From Kangiella aquimarina DSM 16071 (GTDB lineage: Bacteria; Pseudomonadota; Gammaproteobacteria; Enterobacterales; Kangiellaceae): DNA of 64,000 nucleotides. The notes below the pieces were generated by a model that was not told where the DNA came from, did not search any database, and saw nothing but the letters and a program-made list of their open reading frames with translations. The position numbers and the translations under genes are program-made. The stretch spans positions 521,838-585,837 of the forward strand of contig NZ_KB893651.1 of NCBI RefSeq assembly GCF_000374105.1. Reading direction: 5' to 3'. Positions 57,168-64,000 of this stretch are shown here, piece by piece (position 1 is the first letter of the stretch; each line of letters starts with the position of its first letter).

Positions 57168-59972
57168 ATGAGCGATTATAAAGACACATTAAATCTACCG
57201 AAAACACGCTTTGAAATGCGTGGAAACTTGCCACAACGTGAGCCAAAGATGTTGGCTGAATGGAGCAAAAACGATCTTTACGGCGAAATTCGTAAAGCAC
57301 GTGCTGGTCGTGATCAATTTATTTTGCACGATGGCCCTCCTTATGCGAATGGTAATATTCACATTGGTCACTCTGTTAATAAAATTCTTAAAGATATCGT
57401 CATCAAGAGTAAAACCTTGAGCGGTTTTGACAGCCCGTATGTTCCGGGTTGGGACTGCCACGGCTTGCCTATCGAAAATAATGTTGAGAAGAAAGTCGGT
57501 AAAGCAGGGGATAAAGTCTCTCACGCTGAGTTTCGTCAGAAATGTCGCGACTATGCGGCCAAGCAGGTTGATGGGCAGAAGACCGATTTCATTCGCCTTG
57601 GTGTCTTAGGCGAATGGGATAATCCTTATTTGACCATGGATTTTAAATTTGAAGCTAACATCGTTCGAGCCTTATCCAAACTGGTTCGTAATGGTCATCT
57701 CTTCAAAGGGGAAAAGCCAGTTTACTGGAGCGTTGTCGGTGGTTCTTCTTTGGCTGAGGCTGAAGTTGAATACCAAGACAAAACCTCTTTTTCTATCTAT
57801 GTGAATTATCCTGTCGCTGATGAGCAGGCATTTTTAAAGGCTTTTGACTTCGCAGGCGAGCAGGGCGAAGGCGAAGTCTCAGTAGTTATCTGGACCACGA
57901 CTCCCTGGACGTTACCATCCAGTCAGGCGGTAACTGTTCACGAAGATTTAGAATACGTATTAGTTCAAGTCGAACGAGATGGTAAGAAGCAACGCTTTGT
58001 ACTGGCTCGTGAGCTCGTTGAAAGTGTCATGAAAGAAGCTGAAATTGAAGTCTATTCAGTTATAGCTTCAACTAAAGGTTCAAAGCTCGAGAACTTTGAG
58101 TTGAACCATCCGTTTTACGATAAAACGTTACCGGTAATTCTGGGTGAGCATGTCACTACGGATGCCGGTACGGGTCTTGTGCATACTGCACCTGATCATG
58201 GTCCTGATGACTTTGTGGTCGGTAAAAAGTATGGCATAGGCTTATTGAATTATGTAATGGCAAATGGTGTTTTCTCGGATGAGACGCCTGTGTTTGCCGG
58301 TCAGCATGTTTATAAAGTTGATCAACCAGTTGTGGATCACTTAATCGAAAAAGGTCGTCTGTTACATCAGGACAAAATGCGCCATAGCTATCCACATTGT
58401 TGGAGAACAAAAACGCCTTTGATTTACCGCGCCACACCGCAATGGTTTATTTCCATGAGCCAGAATGGGTTACAGGCTCAGGCAATGGAAGAAATCAAAA
58501 AGGTTAAATGGGTACCCGAGTGGGGTGAAGCTCGCATCGAAAGTATGGTTGGTTCGCGTCCGGACTGGTGTATTTCGCGCCAGCGTACCTGGGGCGTTCC
58601 ATTATGCTTATTTATCGATAAGCAGACAGGAGAACCGCATCCTGACTCAGCTGATTTAATGGAAAAAGTGTCTTACTATATCGAAGAGAAGGGTATTCAG
58701 GCATGGTATGACTTAGATGCTTCGGAATTCGTTGATGCAGATAAGTACGAAAAAATCGATGATACTCTGGATGTCTGGTTTGACTCAGGTGTCACTCATT
58801 ATTGCGTTTTAGAAGCTCGCGATTATTTGCGTCAACCTGCGGATCTGTATTTAGAAGGTTCCGATCAGCATCGCGGTTGGTTTCAGTCGTCATTGCTAAC
58901 GGCAACCGGCATGTATGGTCATGCGCCTTATCGACACTGTCTGACTCATGGCTTCGTGGTTGATGGCAAGGGCGAAAAAATGTCTAAGTCCAAAGGCAAC
59001 GTGATGGCTCCTAATGATGTCATCAACAAGCTGGGCGCTGATGTATTACGTCTATGGGTTTCTTCTGCTGACTACCGCGGTGAAATGGCGGTTTCTGAAG
59101 AAATTTTGAAGCGCACTGGTGATACTTACCGTCGCCTTCGTAATACTTCACGATTCCTGTTATCAAACCTTGAAGGTTTTGAGCCTGAAAGACATTCAGT
59201 TGCTAAAGATGATTTGCTTCCGCTAGATCGCTGGGCGGTGGATTGCGCTTATCAGGCGCAACAGGAAATTATCAAAGCCTATGATGATTATAATTTCTGG
59301 TTAGTTGCACAGAAGATCCATCATTTCTGCTCTATTGATATGGGTAGCTTCTACCTGGATATCATTAAAGATCGTCAATATACGGCTAAAACCGGTTCTC
59401 GTGCACAGCGATCGTGCCAGACTGCCATGTATCACATTATCGAAGCATTAGTCCGCTGGATGGCTCCGGTATTGAGCTTTACAGCTTATGAGATTTGGCC
59501 ACTTATTCCAGGCAAGCGCGAGTCGAATGTATTCGTTGCTGAGTGGTATGAAGGTTTGTTCCCTATGGAAAATGCCGATATTACGCAGGCTGATTGGGCG
59601 TTGATTTCAGAAGTTAAAGATGAAGTGAACCGTGCTCTGGAAGCAAAGCGCAAAGACGGTGCTATTGGTGGCTCGCTGGCAGCAGAAGTGACGCTTTATG
59701 CTAATGATGAACTGTATGCGGTTTTGTCGAAACTGGAAGATGAGTTACGTTTTGTTTTCATTACTTCGCAGGCTCGTCTTGAGAAGGGTGAGGGTGGCGA
59801 AGCGACTGAAATGAAAGGCTTGCAATTGAGCATTACTAAGTCAGACGCTGAAAAATGTGAACGTTGTTGGCACCATCGTCATGATGTTGGTCAAAACTCG
59901 GAGCATCCGACTATCTGTACACGTTGTGTCGAGAACGTGGTTGGTACAGGCGAAACTCGCCATTACGCATAA
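57168..59972 (+). CDS. ileS: Isoleucyl-tRNA synthetase
   Basis: The 934-residue class I enzyme has HIGH in [15 protein letters not shown] (about 58-72), the editing domain, [25 protein letters not shown] and KMSKS in [10 protein letters not shown] (about 601). [13 protein letters not shown] with later CTRC forms the C-terminal zinc site of the bacterial, mupirocin-sensitive type. The length is normal. lspA starts 14 bp after the stop. Confidence 0.98.
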   Translation: MSDYKDTLNLPKTRFEMRGNLPQREPKMLAEWSKNDLYGEIRKARAGRDQFILHDGPPYANGNIHIGHSVNKILKDIVIKSKTLSGFDSPYVPGWDCHGLPIENNVEKKVGKAGDKVSHAEFRQKCRDYAAKQVDGQKTDFIRLGVLGEWDNPYLTMDFKFEANIVRALSKLVRNGHLFKGEKPVYWSVVGGSSLAEAEVEYQDKTSFSIYVNYPVADEQAFLKAFDFAGEQGEGEVSVVIWTTTPWTLPSSQAVTVHEDLEYVLVQVERDGKKQRFVLARELVESVMKEAEIEVYSVIASTKGSKLENFELNHPFYDKTLPVILGEHVTTDAGTGLVHTAPDHGPDDFVVGKKYGIGLLNYVMANGVFSDETPVFAGQHVYKVDQPVVDHLIEKGRLLHQDKMRHSYPHCWRTKTPLIYRATPQWFISMSQNGLQAQAMEEIKKVKWVPEWGEARIESMVGSRPDWCISRQRTWGVPLCLFIDKQTGEPHPDSADLMEKVSYYIEEKGIQAWYDLDASEFVDADKYEKIDDTLDVWFDSGVTHYCVLEARDYLRQPADLYLEGSDQHRGWFQSSLLTATGMYGHAPYRHCLTHGFVVDGKGEKMSKSKGNVMAPNDVINKLGADVLRLWVSSADYRGEMAVSEEILKRTGDTYRRLRNTSRFLLSNLEGFEPERHSVAKDDLLPLDRWAVDCAYQAQQEIIKAYDDYNFWLVAQKIHHFCSIDMGSFYLDIIKDRQYTAKTGSRAQRSCQTAMYHIIEALVRWMAPVLSFTAYEIWPLIPGKRESNVFVAEWYEGLFPMENADITQADWALISEVKDEVNRALEAKRKDGAIGGSLAAEVTLYANDELYAVLSKLEDELRFVFITSQARLEKGEGGEATEMKGLQLSITKSDAEKCERCWHHRHDVGQNSEHPTICTRCVENVVGTGETRHYA

Positions 59973-59986
59973 GGACTGTTACGACA

Positions 59987-60529
59987 ATGAAAAAATTGCC
60001 ATTTAGACAGTCTGGACTGGTGTGGTTGTGGCTCACCGCGGTCTTGTTGATTATTGATCAGGTTACTAAAACCTGGGCAAATACAGCATTGGCTCCGGTC
60101 CATGGCGGACCAATCATTGAGGTGATGCCCCATTTTAATTTAAATCTTGCCTATAACTATGGCGCTGCTTTTAGTTTTCTAGGGGATGCTGGAGGATGGC
60201 AGCGTTGGTTTTTTACTGCAATAGCGATTGGCATCAGTCTGTTGCTACTTTTCTGGATGTGGCGCACCGAGTCGCATAAAAAGCTACCCAATATTGGTAT
60301 GGCGCTGATTTTAAGCGGTGCTTTCGGAAACTTAATTGATCGCATGGTATATGGCTATGTCATTGACTTTATTGACTGGTATGTGTCCATAGATGGATAC
60401 CATTGGCCAACCTTTAACATTGCTGATAGCGTTATCCTGATAGGGGTTGGACTGTTGTTGATTGATTCATTTATCAATCCTGAGCATAAGTCCAAGCCGG
60501 AAAAGACGAGAAAAAATAATGAAGATTGA
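59987..60529 (+). CDS. lspA: Lipoprotein signal peptidase II
   Basis: The ATG at 59987 (MKKLPFRQSG) gives 180 residues with four membrane helices. NLAYNYGAAFSFLG and GNLIDRMVYGYVIDFIDWY contain one catalytic Asp, and FNIADSVILIGV the other. It cleaves signal peptides of lipoproteins at the inner membrane. It overlaps fkpB by 11 bases. Confidence 0.97.
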   Translation: MKKLPFRQSGLVWLWLTAVLLIIDQVTKTWANTALAPVHGGPIIEVMPHFNLNLAYNYGAAFSFLGDAGGWQRWFFTAIAIGISLLLLFWMWRTESHKKLPNIGMALILSGAFGNLIDRMVYGYVIDFIDWYVSIDGYHWPTFNIADSVILIGVGLLLIDSFINPEHKSKPEKTRKNNED

Positions 60530-60956
60530 AGCAAACTCAAAGGCTTTAGTGCATTTTAATATTTTGCTTAAGGATGGTTCTGCGGCAGATAGTACTCGGG
60601 TTGGTGGCAAGCCGGTTTGGTTTATCTTTGGTGATGGTAGTTTGACCGACAAAGTTGAGTCTCAGTTACTGGGTGCCGAAAAAGGTGAAACGCGTAAGCT
60701 TGAAATTCATGGTTCTGATTTCTTCGGTCCTGCCAGTCCTGATAATATTCATTTTATGGATATTAATCAGTTTCCGGTGGATCTGAAGCTTGAAGAAGGA
60801 TCCATCATCGCTTTTGAACAGATGGGCGGTGGAGCGATTCCAGGCATGGTCCGTGAAGTAAAGGGTCATTCAGTTAAGGTGGATTTTAATCATCCGCTGG
60901 CTGATCAGGACATTATTGTAGAAGTTGACGTTGTCGATATACGACATCAGGAATAA
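60519..60956 (+). CDS. fkpB: FKBP-type peptidyl-prolyl isomerase SlpA
   Basis: The ATG at 60519 (MKIEANSKALVHFNILLKDG) is inside the end of lspA and yields 145 residues; the frame is open earlier. VWFIFGDGSLTDKVESQLLGAEKGETRKLEI and VKVDFNHPLADQDIIVEVDVVDI match SlpA. Such proteins assist folding in the cytoplasm. It abuts ispH, whose ATG follows the stop directly. Confidence 0.95.
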   Translation: MKIEANSKALVHFNILLKDGSAADSTRVGGKPVWFIFGDGSLTDKVESQLLGAEKGETRKLEIHGSDFFGPASPDNIHFMDINQFPVDLKLEEGSIIAFEQMGGGAIPGMVREVKGHSVKVDFNHPLADQDIIVEVDVVDIRHQE

Positions 60957-61895
60957 ATGATGGATATTGTTTTAGCTAATCCTCGTGGCTTTTGTGCCGG
61001 TGTTGACCGTGCCATTGAGATCGTTAATCGCGCCATTGAAATTTTTGGTGCGCCGATTTATGTCAAACATGAAGTAGTGCACAACAAGTTTGTGGTTGAC
61101 GGCCTGCGCGAAAAAGGTGCCATCTTTATAGAAGACCTCAATGAGGTTCCTGAACATTCAACACTTATCTTTAGCGCACACGGTGTATCCCAACAGGTAC
61201 GTCATGAAGCTAAAGAGCGCCACCTGAAGGTATTTGATGCTACCTGTCCTTTGGTTACAAAGGTTCATATGGAAGTATCAAGGCACAGTCGCCGTAACGA
61301 AGAGTGTGTGCTGATTGGACATAAAGGTCATCCAGAAGTAGAAGGAACTATGGGCCAGTATGACAATTCTGAAGCTGGCATCTATTTGGTAGAGGATGAA
61401 CAGGACGTGGCTGAGTTACAGGTTCGGAATCCAGATTCACTCTTTTATGTTACTCAAACCACTTTATCGGTCGACGACACTCAGCGACTGGTCAATGCAT
61501 TAAAAGACAAGTTCCCCAATATTCAGGGCCCCAAAAAAGATGATATCTGCTATGCCACCCAGAATCGTCAGGATGCAGTCAAGCAGCTGGCAGCAGTGTG
61601 TGATTTGATACTTGTGGTGGGTGCGCAGAACAGCTCTAACTCCAGTCGCTTACAGGAACTTGCAGAAAATCAGGGCTGCCGTTCTTATTTAATTAACAAT
61701 GCTACTGAGATTGATGCTAGTTGGCTTGAGGGCGTCAATAAAGTTGGTGTTACTGCCGGTGCCTCTGCACCAGAAATTCTTGTGCAGGATGTTATCAAAT
61801 ATCTCGAATCTCAGGGTGGTTCAACTGCACTTGAATCCGATGGAGTAGAAGAAAATATCGTGTTCGTACTTCCAGCGGAATTACGAGCTGAATAA
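60957..61895 (+). CDS. ispH: 4-hydroxy-3-methylbut-2-enyl diphosphate reductase
   Basis: The 312-residue protein has [31 protein letters not shown] and [14 protein letters not shown], supplying the three Cys ligands of the [4Fe-4S] cluster. HAHGVS and [11 protein letters not shown] are further conserved blocks. It makes IPP and DMAPP in the last step of the MEP pathway. It is the last gene of the ribF-ileS-lspA-fkpB-ispH run; the start may be the second ATG (60960). Confidence 0.97.
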   Translation: MMDIVLANPRGFCAGVDRAIEIVNRAIEIFGAPIYVKHEVVHNKFVVDGLREKGAIFIEDLNEVPEHSTLIFSAHGVSQQVRHEAKERHLKVFDATCPLVTKVHMEVSRHSRRNEECVLIGHKGHPEVEGTMGQYDNSEAGIYLVEDEQDVAELQVRNPDSLFYVTQTTLSVDDTQRLVNALKDKFPNIQGPKKDDICYATQNRQDAVKQLAAVCDLILVVGAQNSSNSSRLQELAENQGCRSYLINNATEIDASWLEGVNKVGVTAGASAPEILVQDVIKYLESQGGSTALESDGVEENIVFVLPAELRAE

Positions 61896-61944
61896 TCATC
61901 TAGACTCATTATAACTACCTGATTCTTATCATTTTCCTTTTCTA

Positions 61945-61971
61945 AGCCGATAAAATAACCGTTTATCGGCT
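61945..61971. terminator. Hairpin downstream of ispH, possible terminator
   Basis: A perfect 10-bp stem AGCCGATAAA/TTTATCGGCT with a 7-nt loop, 50 bp after ispH. No T-run follows, so terminator function is uncertain. Confidence 0.4.
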
Positions 61972-62058
61972 AAATCTTACCGTTTGTCTATTAGTTCGTG
62001 ATCTTGAAAGTTTGTTTTCGTATAACATACTGGTGAAAAACTTATTTTGGACCAGATA

Positions 62059-62724
62059 ATGTTAAAGCAAAAATTCAAAACATCCGGACACCCCAAAGTG
62101 AAGCTCATACCCTCGAAACAGCAGGGCTTCAGTTTAATGGAAGTCTTGATTGCGATGATAATCATTGCAATTGGTTTGTTGGGCTTCCTTTCTTTACAAC
62201 TCGCGTCTATCAATTCAAATCAGGATGGACTTGCACGTACACAAGCAACTCTTATTGCTCAGGAGCTAGGCTCAGCTTTGAGAGCAAATAGAGATTATAT
62301 CTTCAGTTCTGGTGGTAATTCCGAGTACTTGGTACAGGCTAATTACGAAAACTGCGATGTTAAGCCTGCATGTTCTGGCGCGGGAGGTCTTTGTCTTCCA
62401 TCAGAGCAAGCTAGAGTTGATGCGTGGCAAGCTTGTCAGACGATTAAAGGTTTCACAACAGACGTTGATAATGATGATGCCTTGCTAAATGGTCAGGTCA
62501 GAGTTGGGTGTACTGATAGAGATGCTTCGGATGCAGATGTTTGCTCACCAGGTTCTACCCTACACATATATACATTTTGGGCAAATAATGTCCGGCGAGA
62601 AGATGTTGGCTCCGTTGGAATACCAGAGAACCAACGCTGTAATGTTTTTGCTGCATCAATAGGCTTAGATTATGCAACTATTGGTGACCCTGTCGATTGC
62701 TTAGTAATTGACATTATGCCGTAA
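62059..62724 (+). CDS. pilV: Type IV pilus minor pilin PilV
   Basis: I choose the ATG at 62059 (MLKQKFK); the frame is open at a TTG at 62047. The 221-residue protein has a prepilin-type site GFSLMEVLIAMIIIAIGLLGFLSLQ with Glu at +5, cut after the Gly by PilD. QATLIAQELGSALRANRDYI is the PilV-like second block. Six or more Cys lie downstream. It belongs to the minor-pilin set that primes pilus assembly. The gene starts the pilV-pilW-pilX run. Confidence 0.9.
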   Translation: MLKQKFKTSGHPKVKLIPSKQQGFSLMEVLIAMIIIAIGLLGFLSLQLASINSNQDGLARTQATLIAQELGSALRANRDYIFSSGGNSEYLVQANYENCDVKPACSGAGGLCLPSEQARVDAWQACQTIKGFTTDVDNDDALLNGQVRVGCTDRDASDADVCSPGSTLHIYTFWANNVRREDVGSVGIPENQRCNVFAASIGLDYATIGDPVDCLVIDIMP

Positions 62725-62740
62725 CAAAGTGATAAATGAG

Positions 62741-63469
62741 ATGAAAAGTATTAATAAATCAAATGGTTTTACGCTGATTGAATACATGGTTGCTATTACT
62801 ATTGGCTTAATTTTGTTAGCCGGAGTAGGCACTTTCTTTTTAGGTATGCAAAAGTCTTCACAAGCTCAAAATGGTATTTCTGAATTACAGGAAAATGGAC
62901 GTTTTGCACTTTATTTCCTAACCAATGAAATTCAAATGGCTGGTTGGAAAGAGCCTGACTTTATTATAGGAGCCTCTACCCCAAACTACATAGATTTAAC
63001 TGGAACCTCAGATGGAGGTGCTGCCAATGTATCTGACTCACTTCAAATTCGGTATGAGTCTGATGTTGACTGTTTAGGTAATGCAGCGGCCGGCGGAGTT
63101 GCTACTAATCGATTTTTTGTTGAGGATGGGCAGTTGAAATGTGGAGCAGGGGGCGCTTCTCAACCAATAATAAATGGTGTTGAGGTTGCTCATTTTCTAT
63201 ACGGCGTAGACACTGATAGAGACAACACCCCTGAGAAATATGTTACTGCTTCTCAGTTGGCAGCAAATCCTGTTGAAGCTCGTCAAGTAGCATCGGTTAA
63301 AGTAATTTTGTTATTGGCAAGTGATACGAATGTAGCTGATACCAATACAGCTAGAACCTTCACTATTTTAGGAGAGGGTGAGTTCACCGCCAATAATGAC
63401 CGGAAATTAAGGCGAATATTTTCATCGACAATATTTTTACCTAATAGACCTAAATACTTAGGTTCATAG
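62741..63469 (+). CDS. pilW: Type IV pilus minor pilin PilW
   Basis: The ATG at 62741 gives 242 residues; an upstream in-frame ATG at 62708 lies inside pilV. The prepilin site is NGFTLIEYMVAITIGLILLAGVGTFFLG. NGISELQENGRFALYFLTNEIQMAGW is the classic PilW block, and a C-terminal RRIFSSTIFLPNR is also typical. It is assembled with PilV and PilX at the pilus base or tip. Spacing to pilV is 16 bp and to pilX 9 bp. Confidence 0.93.
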   Translation: MKSINKSNGFTLIEYMVAITIGLILLAGVGTFFLGMQKSSQAQNGISELQENGRFALYFLTNEIQMAGWKEPDFIIGASTPNYIDLTGTSDGGAANVSDSLQIRYESDVDCLGNAAAGGVATNRFFVEDGQLKCGAGGASQPIINGVEVAHFLYGVDTDRDNTPEKYVTASQLAANPVEARQVASVKVILLLASDTNVADTNTARTFTILGEGEFTANNDRKLRRIFSSTIFLPNRPKYLGS

Positions 63470-63478
63470 GAGAGTTTT

Positions 63479-64000
63479 ATGATGCAAAAACAAAATGGCG
63501 CAACTTTAGTAGTGGTTTTAATTTTTCTAATTATTCTAACCATTCTAGGCGTTGCAAGTATGTCTGGTTCAATCATTCAGCAAAAGTCATCCACAAATGT
63601 TTATTTAGAAAATGAGGCTTTTCACGTTGCAGAAAGTGCAGTTGCTGCGCTAATTAATGCTGATAAATTAGATAAGCGTGAGCTCTATGGCTCAAACTTT
63701 GATGATGAGTTAATGTCAGTTGATCCAGTAACTGGTGCAGTTACACCAATTACCCCATTTTTCTGTGTTAGCGCAAATGGCGAGGTAACAGAAGTAGCGG
63801 ACAAAGCTAGTTGTAACGATGGTTTCGAAGGTATCGGTGGTTTGAATGCGGTTGCACAAATTGAGTTCCTTGATTGCAAATCTTGTCCAGGTAATGAGTT
63901 TGGCGGATTAATTAATTGTAATGCATGGAAAATTACTGGTTTTAGCACTGTAGCCGGTACAACAACTAATCAGGTAAATAGCTGGGTTGTTAAAACCTCG
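63479..64000 (+). CDS. pilX: Type IV pilus assembly protein PilX, 3'-truncated by window end
   Basis: AGGAGAG precedes the ATG at 63479, and the frame is open to the last base (174 codons). The start MMQKQNGATLVVVLIFLIILTILGVASMSGSI is the PilX-type N-terminus: the prepilin Gly is followed by a hydrophobic helix without the usual Glu at +5. ENEAFHVAESAV follows, as in other PilX proteins. It would complete the pilV-pilW-pilX set; pilY1 and pilE-like genes may lie beyond. Confidence 0.88.
   Translation, partial: MMQKQNGATLVVVLIFLIILTILGVASMSGSIIQQKSSTNVYLENEAFHVAESAVAALINADKLDKRELYGSNFDDELMSVDPVTGAVTPITPFFCVSANGEVTEVADKASCNDGFEGIGGLNAVAQIEFLDCKSCPGNEFGGLINCNAWKITGFSTVAGTTTNQVNSWVVKTS

Overview
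The window reads as a chromosomal segment of a marine-type gammaproteobacterium. The evidence is several well-known gammaproteobacterial gene blocks: rnfABCDGE-nth, rplU-rpmA-obgE, rpsT/murJ/ribF/ileS/lspA/fkpB/ispH, purM-purN, a DUF2066 gene next to hda, and ubiT with ubiU-ubiV. A Kangiella-like member of the Oceanospirillales fits, but this is inference. Base composition is moderate. The first 8 kb and the last 2 kb look more AT-rich than the core.

Layout. Positions 1-7764 hold a tightly packed plus-strand polysaccharide cluster. It contains a partial two-module glycosyltransferase, a sulfotransferase, a giant glycosyltransferase with three GT-like modules, and a sulfotransferase fused to a GT4 glycosyltransferase. 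A wecA-like and a wecG/tagA-like gene, divergently transcribed, follow (7839-9972). Next come cysD, cysN, an SLC13-type permease and cysC (10050-14757). These supply PAPS, the donor the sulfotransferases need, so 1-14757 is best read as one module for a sulfated surface polysaccharide. A tRNA-Val(GAC) gene with a good promoter and terminator follows, and behind it lies a decayed copy of its 3' end with a cluster of hairpins.

Positions 15281-21082 carry nth and the Rnf complex on the minus strand. A REP-associated tyrosine transposase (RAYT) lies at 21412-21948 between two pairs of REP palindromes. Positions 22283-24960 carry the O2-independent ubiquinone genes ubiT (plus) and a chorismate mutase-ubiU-ubiV operon (minus). 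Both units have an FNR-type box placed exactly as in class II activated promoters. Then follow ggt, metG, apbC/mrp, dcd, purN-purM, an OmpA-type lipoprotein, a purine phosphoribosyltransferase, the DUF2066/phosphatidyltransferase/hda group, a cyclic-nucleotide and c-di-GMP signalling group (39240-44252), pckA, ispB, rplU-rpmA-obgE, a DUF1329 gene with a divergent MarR regulator, rpsT, murJ, ribF-ileS-lspA-fkpB-ispH, and finally minor pilins pilV-pilW-pilX, the last cut by the window end.

The most interesting items are the sulfated-polysaccharide module with its sulfotransferase-glycosyltransferase fusion, the paired FNR-controlled promoters for anaerobic ubiquinone synthesis with an embedded chorismate mutase, the pentapeptide-repeat/nucleotide-cyclase fusion, the RAYT with its REP pairs, the HhH-tailed ribosomal protein L21, and the tRNA-flank duplication with three consecutive hairpins.
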